Below, piece after piece: positions 16,353-23,681 of a DNA stretch of 34,170 bases. A model generated the notes under the pieces. The model did no database searches. It was given only the letters and a program-made list of their open reading frames with translations, and was not told the DNA's origin. The DNA is from Bryobacterales bacterium (lineage in GTDB: Bacteria; Acidobacteriota; Terriglobia; Bryobacterales; Bryobacteraceae): contig PMTR01000017.1 of assembly GCA_003167255.1 (NCBI GenBank), positions 1 through 34,170 on the forward strand, read 5' to 3'. The stretch's first letter is position 1. Each line of letters begins with the position of its first letter. The translations under genes were made by a program, and so were the position numbers.

Positions 16353-16691
16353 GTCTTGCCTCCAAAGATAACGGCGGCAGTGTACCACAGTGCCCGCCCG
16401 GCATGTTCAACTTGGTAGGAATCTTCGGCACTCGCGAGAAATGACCATCCTTCGCTCGCCAAAAGTGACCCACGCCACCGGTACGTCCTAGGACCAGGTT
16501 TTGACGCGTAACCGCCGGCAACAGCTAGTTGCCCACTCGGCAACTCAAGGCGGCGGAACTTACGACGTCCTCCGCCCTACCGGGAGTTCTGTGGGTAGGG
16601 CCTGCGACTGTTTGAATGAATAGGTGGTGAGGTCCTCCCGATGACGGAGCAATAATTCAACTGAGACCAGTCAGAACTGGCTTGTCGTCGG
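16353..16691. other. Intergenic stretch without a supported gene
   Basis: 339 bases with only shadow ORFs. It contains a 7-bp hairpin CCCTACC...GGTAGGG at 16575-16600 and a short CCAGT/ACTGG hairpin at 16667-16680, about 12 bases past the stop of the gene at 16692. Two short motifs, AAATGACCA near 16439 and AAAAGTGACCCA near 16461, recall insertion-sequence ends, but no transposase remains. Nothing else is supported. Confidence 0.5.
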
Positions 16692-17510
16692 TCATTTTGG
16701 GGTATCGAACGTCAGCTTGGAATCGGCCGCGAACTTGCGGTATCCGCGGAACTCCAGGACGTTTCGATATTTCGTCGGTATAGCCGGCGGAAGCGGCCCG
16801 GTCGGCGTGGGCCTGTGCCGCGCCCATTGCGCCATCGGATCGGGACGAGGTGGGGGTGCGGGGTCCGTCATCCCGGTTTCCGCTCGGACGGGGACCAGGT
16901 ATTGGCCGTCGCCGATCTTCGCCCAATCGTAATCGATGGAAACGTAGGAGTCGCGAACCGGGAAATCCGCCGGGGCTTCCGATTCCGCCGTGAGCCGAAG
17001 CACTCGCCTGGTGGCCTCGTCGATGTAAACCACGCCGTGAAACGCGGCGATCACCGACTTCGAAAGCGCCCTCAGCTCCAGCCGGCTTCCCTCGCGATCC
17101 ACGCGATAGGAGAAGACCAAGGCCCGCTGTCCCCGAATAGTCTCCTGGCCTTTCGGTTCGAAGGCAGCCTTGGCCGCCGGATCGAAGATCCAGCGCATGA
17201 AACTCCCGAATTCACCTTTGCTCACCGCGCCCGCCAGGTTATCCAGCCGTTGATTCGCGGAGTGATTGTTGTGCGCGATCAGCTTGTACGATTCCTCAAG
17301 CTGGAAATAGGTCACCTGCGCGGTGAGGGTGTCCACCACCACCCATTTGCCGCTGGTATCGAAATCGGCAAAGCGCTGGATGTGCTCGGTGCAGATCAGG
17401 TTGGGCAGCCACCGCGAGTAATTCAACGCCACCGTCCGGGCCTCTTCGATGATCTGAGCTTGCGCCACACCGGCGCATGTCAGGATCGCGAAAGCCGCCA
17501 GGCGAAACAT
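16692..17510 (-). CDS. Secreted protein of unknown function
   Basis: A 272-residue protein with a signal peptide (MFRLAAFAILTCAGVAQAQ). The mature part starts with helical IIEEARTVALNYSRWLPNLI and CTEHIQRF, then beta-strand-rich sequence (RALVFSYRVDREGS, FHGVVYIDEATRRVLRLTAE, SYVSIDYDWAKIGDGQYLVP). This resembles secreted outer-membrane-lipoprotein-like proteins abundant in Solibacter-type genomes, but no named family is certain. A Pro-rich linker (PAPPPRPDP...PLPPAIP) separates a short C-terminal strand pair. The frame is open to 17711, but the region above 17510 is a polypurine tract and translates to repeats of Pro/Leu/Ser, so ATG 17510 is taken as start. Confidence 0.75.
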   Translation of the reverse strand: MFRLAAFAILTCAGVAQAQIIEEARTVALNYSRWLPNLICTEHIQRFADFDTSGKWVVVDTLTAQVTYFQLEESYKLIAHNNHSANQRLDNLAGAVSKGEFGSFMRWIFDPAAKAAFEPKGQETIRGQRALVFSYRVDREGSRLELRALSKSVIAAFHGVVYIDEATRRVLRLTAESEAPADFPVRDSYVSIDYDWAKIGDGQYLVPVRAETGMTDPAPPPRPDPMAQWARHRPTPTGPLPPAIPTKYRNVLEFRGYRKFAADSKLTFDTPK

Positions 17511-17559
17511 CGCCCCATCATACCTATTTCGGGGACGAGGGCAATTGCCGCCACCGCTG

Positions 17560-17611
17560 AGGATAAGGGATAAGGAGATAAGGGAAGGAGGGATAAGGGG
17601 GATAAAGGGAC
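17560..17611. repeat. Polypurine tract of GGATAAG-type units
   Basis: About 50 bases that are nearly all purine plus T, built from imperfect repeats of GGATAAG/GGAGATAAG/GGGGATAAAG. It lies in the 5' region of the secreted protein at 16692-17510 and just past a broken toxin-like start. It could adopt unusual DNA structure; that is inference. Confidence 0.6.
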
Positions 17612-17641
17612 GGACGCATTTTTCTGACGTTTCAGGGAACG

Positions 17642-17683
17642 GGAGGGCGCAAGCACGCCAACCACCACATCGCCAGGCGTCAA
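17642..17683 (-). pseudogene. Possible stub of a PemK/MazF-type toxin gene
   Basis: A TTG start at 17683 overlaps the stop of the antitoxin-like gene (TTGA) and reads MTPGDVVVGVLAPS, like the GDVV-x-x-x-L start of PemK/MazF toxins. After about 14 codons it turns into low-complexity Leu/Pro/Ser from the polypurine tract. No downstream homology is visible. The position directly after an antitoxin-like gene is the main support; such a short match could be chance. Confidence 0.35.
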
Positions 17684-17898
17684 TGCGATTCCTCTGCCTC
17701 CTCCGCTTCAAGCCGCCTCAGGGAGGCGGTCCTGAAATCCTGCAGATCTTCGTCGGTCCAGGAATCGGACCAGTCAATTCTACGGTGCGGTGAGATCGTG
17801 GCTAATCGTTCGGCCAGAGCCGACAGCTCAGCAGCCGTATCGGGCGGAAGCCGGCGGAAGACCTCCACCAGCGATGCTTCGCGCGGATCCAATTGCAT
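17680..17898 (-). CDS. Small antitoxin-like protein
   Basis: A 72-residue acidic protein, MQLDPREASLVEVFRRLPPD followed by a helical part (TAAELSALAERLA) and a C-terminal acidic tail (WTDEDLQDFRTASLRRLEAEE). It has the size, charge and helix-plus-tail layout of type II antitoxins that precede PemK/MazF or PIN toxins, but no named family is certain. ATG 17898 has GAGG eight bases upstream and is preferred to the in-frame ATG at 17904 or the longer frame to 17943. The toxin that should follow is only a stub. It is divergent from the TPR membrane protein at 18015. Confidence 0.6.
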   Translation of the reverse strand: MQLDPREASLVEVFRRLPPDTAAELSALAERLATISPHRRIDWSDSWTDEDLQDFRTASLRRLEAEEAEESH

Positions 17899-18014
17899 TT
17901 CCATAGCCTCTAACCAGTATACGGCTGACGGGATGAGAATCACCTGGCCGTGTCGCCAACTTGCGGAATTGGCTCGATGAGCCGTCGAATCTCCATGTTA
18001 TCCTCCCAATATCC

Positions 18015-19166
18015 ATGGCCGAAAGCCTGACGCTGCTGCTCCGCCTGTTCTACCGGCCGGTCTCCGCCATGAGCGCGATTCTGGACCGCGGCAGCCTGCT
18101 GATCGCCAGCCTTTGCGTGCTGGCCGTGTCGCTGCCGCTGTCCGGCACCAACCCCTGGATGCGATTCCCCATCTATGCTCCCCTGCTGGTGCTGGCCGTT
18201 GCTTACATTCCCGGAGTGCTTCTGCTGTCTGTCCTGTTCGGAAAGTTCGGCGGCTTCAGCGCTTCCTTCCGGCGCGATTATTCTCCGCTGCTCACTTGCG
18301 GCGCGATGGCCTTGGCCGCGGCCTGCCTCCCGCTGATCCTTGCCGCGTGGACCGCTCCCCTGCTGGTTTTCCAGGTGATCGCGGCGCTCTGCTGCCTGTA
18401 TTTCGGAGTGCTGATATTTTTCGCCGTCCGCACGGTGTTCGGCGCCGGCAACGGCGCGGCCGCGGGCGTGGTGTCGCTTTCCTGGATTCCGTTGGCCGCG
18501 GCGGCCTTCTTGTGGGTACCCGCGCTCTTCCTGATGCGTTGGATCGCGTCGCCTTTCTTTATCTTCTTTGCGTGGTATTTTCTGGGCGGCGAGTTTTCGA
18601 ATCTCGGCGCCGGCATGCGCAATCGCCAGCACTTCCGGCGCATGCTGGATGCCGCAGCCGTCAATCCGCATGACGGCGAAGCGCAATACCAGCTCGGCCT
18701 CATCTACCAACAGCGCCGCAACTACACCGAGGCCATCCAGCACTTTCAGGCCGCCGTCAAGATCGACCCGGGCGAAACCGATGCCCACTTCCAGTTGGGC
18801 CACATCGCGCGGCAGCAGGGCCGCATCGCCGATGCCCTCGTATCCTTTGAGACCGTGCTGGCGCAGGACCCGAAACACAACCTGAGCGAGATTCTCCGCG
18901 AGACCGGCACGGCCTGTCTCGAGGCCGGCCGCGGCGAGGATGGCCTTCGCTATCTGGAAGTCTACGTGGAGCGCCGCCCATATGACCCGGAAGGATTGTA
19001 TTACTTCGGCCAGGCGCTCGAAGCCGCCAAACGGCCCGCGGAAGCGCGCGAGGCTTACTCCCGCGCGGTGGAAGCCGCCCGCACGGCGCCGCGCTTCCGG
19101 CGTCCTTTCACGGCGCGCTGGAGCCGCCTGGCGCAAAAGCAGGAACGCAAGCTGAGGTCGAAATAG
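18015..19166 (+). CDS. Membrane protein with Yip1-like region and TPR domain
   Basis: A 383-residue protein. The N-terminal half has about five membrane helices and begins ESLTLLLRLFYRPVSAMSAI, like Yip1-domain membrane proteins. From about residue 205 it has four tetratricopeptide repeats (AQYQLGLIYQQRRNYTEAIQ, AHFQLGHIARQQGRIADALV, and further units to PEGLYYFGQALEAAKRPAEA), ending in a basic tail (RLAQKQERKLRSK). Such proteins probably scaffold envelope or trafficking complexes; the exact role is unknown. ATG 18015 is chosen because it begins the first hydrophobic segment in the expected register. No strong Shine-Dalgarno is seen. The gene converges on 19367 across a repeat-filled gap. Confidence 0.8.
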   Translation: MAESLTLLLRLFYRPVSAMSAILDRGSLLIASLCVLAVSLPLSGTNPWMRFPIYAPLLVLAVAYIPGVLLLSVLFGKFGGFSASFRRDYSPLLTCGAMALAAACLPLILAAWTAPLLVFQVIAALCCLYFGVLIFFAVRTVFGAGNGAAAGVVSLSWIPLAAAAFLWVPALFLMRWIASPFFIFFAWYFLGGEFSNLGAGMRNRQHFRRMLDAAAVNPHDGEAQYQLGLIYQQRRNYTEAIQHFQAAVKIDPGETDAHFQLGHIARQQGRIADALVSFETVLAQDPKHNLSEILRETGTACLEAGRGEDGLRYLEVYVERRPYDPEGLYYFGQALEAAKRPAEAREAYSRAVEAARTAPRFRRPFTARWSRLAQKQERKLRSK

Positions 19167-19200
19167 GCTGGTGTTTGACCGGTAGAAGTCGTTCCGGCAA

Positions 19201-19225
19201 GCGCTCTCTTACGTTCGCGGCTCGG
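19201..19225. repeat. Family C tag (ACG-TCGCGGCTCG), copy
   Basis: GCTCTCTTACGTTCGCGGCTCG matches the tags at 22003-22026 and 25127-25151 with single-base differences. It lies downstream of the TPR gene. Confidence 0.6.
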
Positions 19226-19272
19226 ATTAGTTCGCGCCTTTGATACGAGCCGCGCGCGTGAGAAGCCGGGTT

Positions 19273-19296
19273 GACAGACGAAAGCGTCTGTCCCAC
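19273..19296. repeat. Dispersed hairpin, family A (short-loop, A-T variant)
   Basis: GACAGACG-AAAG-CGTCTGTC followed by CCAC. On the minus strand it reads GTGG-GACAGACG-CTTT-CGTCTGTC. This matches the copies at 24-47 and 19322-19345 except that two G-C pairs of those stems are A-T here, with pairing kept. Confidence 0.8.
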
Positions 19297-19299
19297 TTT

Positions 19300-19366
19300 G
19301 GTGCGCAAGGCTTACGTTCTTGTGGGGCAGGCGCTTTCGCCTGCCAACCGATTCTTTCACAGCTCC
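19300..19366. repeat. Composite dispersed repeat, copy 2
   Basis: Near-identical to window positions 1-66: a shared head (GGTGCGC), the GTGG-GGCAGGCG-CTTT-CGCCTGCC hairpin at 19322-19345, and the tail AACCGATTCTTTCACAGC. It ends one base before the stop codon of the minus-strand gene at 19367. Confidence 0.85.
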
Positions 19367-20152
19367 TTAATGATTTACTGGTCCACCCACTTCGGCGCCG
19401 AAGTGAATGCTCGAATCGACGGCATAGACCTTCACGTGGACGCCCTGCGGCTTCAGCATTTGTAGCACGACGGCCGCGCCCGTGGTCCGCAAAGAGAAAT
19501 GCGTGCTGCCGTCTCGCTCGACCGGAAACTGCCGCGCGCTGAACGGCGGGATCTGCACCGCGAAGGACGCTGTGCAAACCGGCGTCAATTCCCCGCCCCG
19601 CCGGCCGTCCGGCACCGAGTAGAAAGCCGCGGCCGAGTAACACAGCGACGCCGTGGCAGGCTGCGCGGAAGTGTTCACCACCGCCAACAAATCTCCGGGC
19701 AGTTCGGATACATCTCCCTCAAACCACGGGTTGCGCATCGGAAAAGCCACTTCACGCGCAACCGTGCGCAGTTCGTTGCCCGCCACACACTCGGTCGAGC
19801 CGCTCACCGTCACTACCGAAGAGAATGGCTCGGCCGCCCACGTCTCCCTCACCCGTATCCATGCTTCGGTTGTTTCGTCGGGCAGTTCCAGGCGGTAAGT
19901 TTCCCGTTCGCGCGGAGCCAACTCCACGGCGATTGCCGGGTGGTCCTTCAGCGCCACCAGCGCTCCGTTTTCGCCATACGCTTCCACCGCCAGGGTGACC
20001 GGCCGCTCGCCCAGATTTTGCAGTCGGATTGCCGACGTGCACGCCTTGCCCGCCGCGAGGGCCGGGAGCACTCGATCGATGGTCCGCTCCTGCGCGCATG
20101 CCGGCAGCGCAGCCAGCAACAGCAGAACCGGTTTCATGCGCCGCACGTTCAT
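19367..20152 (-). CDS. Secreted protein of unknown function
   Basis: A 261-residue exported protein with signal peptide (MKPVLLLLAALPACAQ after five leading residues). The mature part looks all-beta, with Ig- or ASPM/MSP-like strands: RLQNLGERPVTLAVEAYGEN, LAPRERETYRLELPDETTEA, GDLLAVVNTSAQPATASL, QIPPFSARQFPVERDG. This layout is common in Bryobacterales exported proteins that surround outer-membrane or adhesion functions, but I cannot name the family. The start may be ATG 20152 or the in-frame ATG five codons later; neither has a clear Shine-Dalgarno. It is divergent from the M28 peptidase at 20259. Confidence 0.75.
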   Translation of the reverse strand: MNVRRMKPVLLLLAALPACAQERTIDRVLPALAAGKACTSAIRLQNLGERPVTLAVEAYGENGALVALKDHPAIAVELAPRERETYRLELPDETTEAWIRVRETWAAEPFSSVVTVSGSTECVAGNELRTVAREVAFPMRNPWFEGDVSELPGDLLAVVNTSAQPATASLCYSAAAFYSVPDGRRGGELTPVCTASFAVQIPPFSARQFPVERDGSTHFSLRTTGAAVVLQMLKPQGVHVKVYAVDSSIHFGAEVGGPVNH

Positions 20153-20258
20153 AGTTCGTCAGCGAGTTGCAATGTTACAATCTGACGTCTTAGCTTAAGC
20201 CTTTAGCGCCGGAAGCCGCCGGTCGTGACCGCCGGTTCATGATACTTCTATAAGGATA

Positions 20259-21965
20259 GTGTCCTTTCCCAAGAAGTTTCTTCTCCTTGCGCTCGCCGTG
20301 CCGCTGTTCGCGGGAGCCATCGACTACGCCGCCGAGGGCAAACTCTGGTGGGCCCATGTGCAGTTTCTGGCCGACGACAAACTACAAGGCCGCGACATCG
20401 GCAGCGAGGGCTTCGGGCAAGCCGTCACCTATGTGAGCGGCCAGTTCCAGCAACTCGGCCTCAAGCCGGCCGGCGACGCCGGCTACCTGCAGACAGTGAA
20501 GTTCGAATCGCGCCAGCTCATCCAGGATCAATGCAGCCTGGCGCTCATCAAGGATGGGGAGATCGAACCGTTGACGCCCGGCACGGATGCCTCTTTGAGC
20601 GCGCGTGCCGATCTGGCGCAGACATTGCAAGCGCCCATGGTCTTCGTGGGCTATGGCCTGGTGATCCCGGAAGCTCATTGGAACGATCTCGAAGGCATTG
20701 ACCTCAAGGGCAAGATTGCCGTCTACGTTAATGCGCCCGGACCGGCCGATGCGCCCGCAGCCGTCAAATCGCACCTCACCTCCGCGGCCGAGCGCTGGAA
20801 CGTGCTGCACAAGGCAGGTGCGGTGGGCATAGCCACCATCGCCGCCGGACGCGGCGGAGGGGGAGGCGCGGGCCGCGGAACCACCGCCGCCGACGCTAAT
20901 GCAGCTACTGCCGCCACAGGTGATGCCGCCGTCGCTACTCTGCCTGGCGCTGACAACGCCGCCGCTCCGCCGGTCGGCGGACGCGGAGGCCGCGGCGCCC
21001 CGCCGCCTTCCATCAGTCTGGCCGACCCGACCCTTTCCGAAACCACCGGCATGGCCGTTTCCGTTTCGATTACGCCGCGCGGCGCCGAGAAATTCTTCGA
21101 GTCGAGCGGCCACACATTCGCCGAGATCCAGCAACTGGCGCGCGAGAACAAACCGCTGCCGCGTTTTCCTCTCTCCGTTCAGTTGCGTTCCCAGGTGGCG
21201 CTCAAGCGCGGGACGCTGGAATCGCCCAACATCGCCGCCATGTTTCCCGGCACGGGGAAGCTCAAGAATGAGTACGTGATTTTTTCGGCGCACCTGGATC
21301 ACGTCGGCGTGGGCCGCCCGGTCAACGGAGACAACATTTACAACGGCGCCATGGACAATGCTTCAGGCGTCGCCAGCGTGATCGAGGTGGCGCGCCTGCT
21401 CAAGGCATCCAAGGCCAAGACCAACCGCTCCATCATTTTTCTGACTGTCACCGCCGAAGAGAAAGGCGAGCTCGGTTCGCGCTATTTCGCCGCGCGCCCC
21501 ACCGTGCCCTTTAAACAGATTGTGGCCGACATCAACCTGGATATGTTCTTGCCGCTCTATCCTCTCAAGGTGATTGAGGTACAGGGCCTGATGGAATCAA
21601 CCTTGGGAGATGCCGTCAAGGCTGCTGCCGAGGCCGATGGTGTGGCCGTCGAGATCGACCAGGAACCCGAGCAGAACCGCTTCACCCGCAGCGACCAGTA
21701 CAGCTTCATCCGCCGCGGCATCCCGGCGCTGGCCTTCAAGTTCGGCTACGAGAAGGGCTCGCCGGACGAAACCACGCGCAAGAACTGGGTCCGCGACCGC
21801 TACCACAAGCCCTCCGACGATCTCACTCAGCCGATCGACACCGAAGCCGCCGCGCGTTTCAATCGCATCATGCTTCGGTTGCTCGAAAGAGTGGCCGACG
21901 ATCCCGCGCGCCCCGCCTGGCGCGAAGACAGCTTCTTCCGCCGCTTCGCGACTGCGGATCGCTAA
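20259..21965 (+). CDS. Secreted M28 family zinc aminopeptidase
   Basis: A 568-residue exported di-zinc peptidase that should remove N-terminal residues from peptides. Signal peptide FPKKFLLLALAVPLFAGAID; then an N-terminal part (WWAHVQFLADDKLQGRDIGS), a PA-like inserted domain (residues about 128-195, VFVGYGLVIP, DLKGKIAVYVN), and the M28 core. Metal and catalytic residues: His345 and Asp347 (SAHLDHVG), Asp366 (AMDNASG), Glu400-Glu401 (TAEEKG), Asp428 (INLDMF) and His in RYHKPSDD. The set is complete. Residues about 197-250 are a Gly/Ala/Thr/Pro-rich low-complexity insertion, probably a disordered loop. The start is GTG 20259 with AAGGA just before it. Upstream lies a 106-base region shared with the divergent secreted protein. 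Confidence 0.92.
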   Translation: MSFPKKFLLLALAVPLFAGAIDYAAEGKLWWAHVQFLADDKLQGRDIGSEGFGQAVTYVSGQFQQLGLKPAGDAGYLQTVKFESRQLIQDQCSLALIKDGEIEPLTPGTDASLSARADLAQTLQAPMVFVGYGLVIPEAHWNDLEGIDLKGKIAVYVNAPGPADAPAAVKSHLTSAAERWNVLHKAGAVGIATIAAGRGGGGGAGRGTTAADANAATAATGDAAVATLPGADNAAAPPVGGRGGRGAPPPSISLADPTLSETTGMAVSVSITPRGAEKFFESSGHTFAEIQQLARENKPLPRFPLSVQLRSQVALKRGTLESPNIAAMFPGTGKLKNEYVIFSAHLDHVGVGRPVNGDNIYNGAMDNASGVASVIEVARLLKASKAKTNRSIIFLTVTAEEKGELGSRYFAARPTVPFKQIVADINLDMFLPLYPLKVIEVQGLMESTLGDAVKAAAEADGVAVEIDQEPEQNRFTRSDQYSFIRRGIPALAFKFGYEKGSPDETTRKNWVRDRYHKPSDDLTQPIDTEAAARFNRIMLRLLERVADDPARPAWREDSFFRRFATADR

Positions 21966-22002
21966 ACACACCATTGCAGAGGTTCACGAACGTAACGGGA
22001 AA

Positions 22003-22026
22003 CCGCTCCCTTACGGTCGCGGCTCG
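22003..22026. repeat. Family C tag, copy
   Basis: CCGCTCCCTTACGGTCGCGG then CTCG, 38 bases past the M28 stop. It is nearly identical to 25127-25151. Confidence 0.7.
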
Positions 22027-22218
22027 CGACAAGGCCGCCGGGACGTGGGTCGCTGGCCGAAAGATATTAAGAGTAACAACTCCTGTTAGGTGATATTGGA
22101 TGTAGAATCAATAGCGTCCGGGGCCGAAAGCCAAAGTCCTGGGTGATTGTAGCGGCGAATCGATCAATGCCGTGCAGCGAGGGATCGTTGCGCGAGATTT
22201 CGTTCGGGAGGTGTTCCG

Positions 22219-22626
22219 TTGAATCGAAGAATGATCATAGTCATCGCAGCCGGACTGGTCCTTGAGTCCCTTGCGATGGGCCAGACCCAACCGGAGAAAA
22301 AGCCACAGGCGGCCGCAGTTCAGCCCGCCAGCGAGCTGGCCAATGCCCTGGCCCAGCGTTTGAGCAACGATCTTCACGTGAAGACTGTGGTTGGCGAGCC
22401 CGTGAAAGTCGGCTCGCTCACTCTGATACCGATCATGATGATTGATGTCAGCTTCGGGGGTGGCGGCATGGCCGCTCCGGGCAGTCCGGCGGCTGCCGCG
22501 CCGCAGAGTCCGGCGATGGGGGTCGATGGGTTCTTCATGAGCGGCGAAGCCCGGCCTCTGGGATTTGTCGTCATCGGCAAGAAAGGGACCCGCTTCATTA
22601 GCGTCGGCAAGACGCCAGCCAAGTGA
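22219..22626 (+). CDS. Exported GerW/YtfJ-like protein
   Basis: A 135-residue protein with signal peptide (MIIVIAAGLVLESLAMGQ) and a single GerW (sporulation protein YtfJ-like) domain: HVKTVVGEPVKVGSLTLIPI, a Gly-rich turn (FGGGGMAAPGSPAA), and the end ARPLGFVVIGKKGTRFISV. In Bacillus the domain is linked to spore germination; here it is exported in an apparent non-sporeformer, so the role is unknown. TTG 22219 is taken as start because GGGAGG lies seven bases upstream; ATG 22231 is the alternative. It is followed 10 bases later by a paralogue, so they form an operon. Confidence 0.75.
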   Translation: MNRRMIIVIAAGLVLESLAMGQTQPEKKPQAAAVQPASELANALAQRLSNDLHVKTVVGEPVKVGSLTLIPIMMIDVSFGGGGMAAPGSPAAAAPQSPAMGVDGFFMSGEARPLGFVVIGKKGTRFISVGKTPAK

Positions 22627-22636
22627 GGAAGCCATC

Positions 22637-23368
22637 ATGAAAACCATGCGAAAACCTGTTCTATTGGCGGCTTCCCTCTTTTTCTGGGGACTGATTGCGA
22701 GAGCCCAGGCTCCTTTGGCTCAGCCGCTGGCGGACTTCGACAAGCTGGTTTCACAACTGAAAATCAGCAGCGTGGTGGGAGAGCCCATTCGAGTGGGCGA
22801 TACCGCGGTGATTCCCTTCGCCAAGGTCAAGTTCGCGCTTGGCGGCGGCGAAGCGATGATGGGTTTTGGCGGCGGCATGGGCGGGAAGACCGTCCCGCTC
22901 GGAGTCCTGATCGTTGAGGGCGATGACGTTCGCGCGGAACTATTCCCGGAACAAGAAGAAAAAGCGACTCTTCCGGAGGGCTTAATGCAGGCCATCCTGG
23001 ACCGGAAGGTCGTGTTCATGGTGAACGGTCTGAACGTTGGGAACACCTCTGGAACAATACAAGACCTGGCGCCCCTGCTCTCGGCGATGACCGGACAAAC
23101 AACGGTCATGGTCAACGGGCTGAACCTGGGAAATCTGAACCCGCCGCGTTCGGCCGCGCCTGCCTCCGCCGGGAACGTCGACAGCACCATCGCGGATTTA
23201 GAGGCGTCCATCGCCAAGAAGCCATCGCCCGAGGCCTATTACCACCTCGGCGAGGCTCTAAGAAACAAGGGGCTGAACGACAAGGCGGCCGCAGCCTATA
23301 AGAAGGCGCTCGAATTACAGCCGAATTATCCAGAGGCGTCGAAGGCTTTGGCGGCTATCAAGAAGTAG
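22637..23368 (+). CDS. Exported GerW/YtfJ-like protein with C-terminal TPR
   Basis: A 243-residue protein. Signal peptide MKTMRKPVLLAASLFFWGLI (continuing ARAQ); GerW-like domain with SSVVGEPIRVGDTAVIPFAK, VKFALGGGEAMMGFGGGMGG and VPLGVLIVEGDDVRAELFPE; a middle part with two copies of VMVNGLN-x-GN (about residues 132-139 and 156-163); then a tetratricopeptide pair (EAYYHLGEALRNKGLNDKAA, AYKKALELQPNYPEASKALA). The fusion of a GerW domain to TPR suggests it docks to another envelope protein. GAGGA lies about eight bases before ATG 22637. It follows the smaller paralogue and converges with the zinc-ribbon gene after a 15-base gap. Confidence 0.78.
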   Translation: MKTMRKPVLLAASLFFWGLIARAQAPLAQPLADFDKLVSQLKISSVVGEPIRVGDTAVIPFAKVKFALGGGEAMMGFGGGMGGKTVPLGVLIVEGDDVRAELFPEQEEKATLPEGLMQAILDRKVVFMVNGLNVGNTSGTIQDLAPLLSAMTGQTTVMVNGLNLGNLNPPRSAAPASAGNVDSTIADLEASIAKKPSPEAYYHLGEALRNKGLNDKAAAAYKKALELQPNYPEASKALAAIKK

Positions 23369-23383
23369 ACGAGGCCCCGGGCT

Positions 23384-23584
23384 TCACGGCCGGTGGGTCA
23401 ATAACCCGCCGATGAAGAACCCGAAACCGAGAATCGACTCGCAATGCGGGCAGGAGTACATGATCTCCTTCTTGATCAAACCGGCGACTTCCCGTTCAAC
23501 GCCCTCGGGGACGGAGACGTCGGCGGACTCCCTCTGGGTCTTCTCCAGCGTGACAACCTGTTTGCAGTACGGACACTTTGGCAT
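23384..23584 (-). CDS. Small zinc-ribbon protein
   Basis: A 66-residue protein with two CxxC pairs, Cys4-Cys7 (KCPYCKQ) and Cys45-Cys48 (SCPHCES), the layout of a zinc ribbon. The C-terminus is hydrophobic (ILGFGFFIGGLL), perhaps packing or weakly membrane-associated. Such small ribbons often serve as zinc-dependent scaffolds; no partner is evident. It is convergent with the GerW-TPR gene and divergent from the sigma-54 regulator at 23682. Confidence 0.75.
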   Translation of the reverse strand: MPKCPYCKQVVTLEKTQRESADVSVPEGVEREVAGLIKKEIMYSCPHCESILGFGFFIGGLLTHRP

Positions 23585-23681
23585 GGCGTAATTGTATCAG
23601 GTGCGACGAGATCGGGCCGCCGCCGGGGGCCAGTCCGCGGGGTGTCGGTCGATCCGACGCGGCTTGCTAGAATAGGAGGCG

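Noticed and set aside
16435-16475. Short motifs resembling insertion-sequence ends (AAATGACCA, AAAAGTGACCCA)
   Set aside because: Too short, with no transposase or matching inverted repeat nearby.
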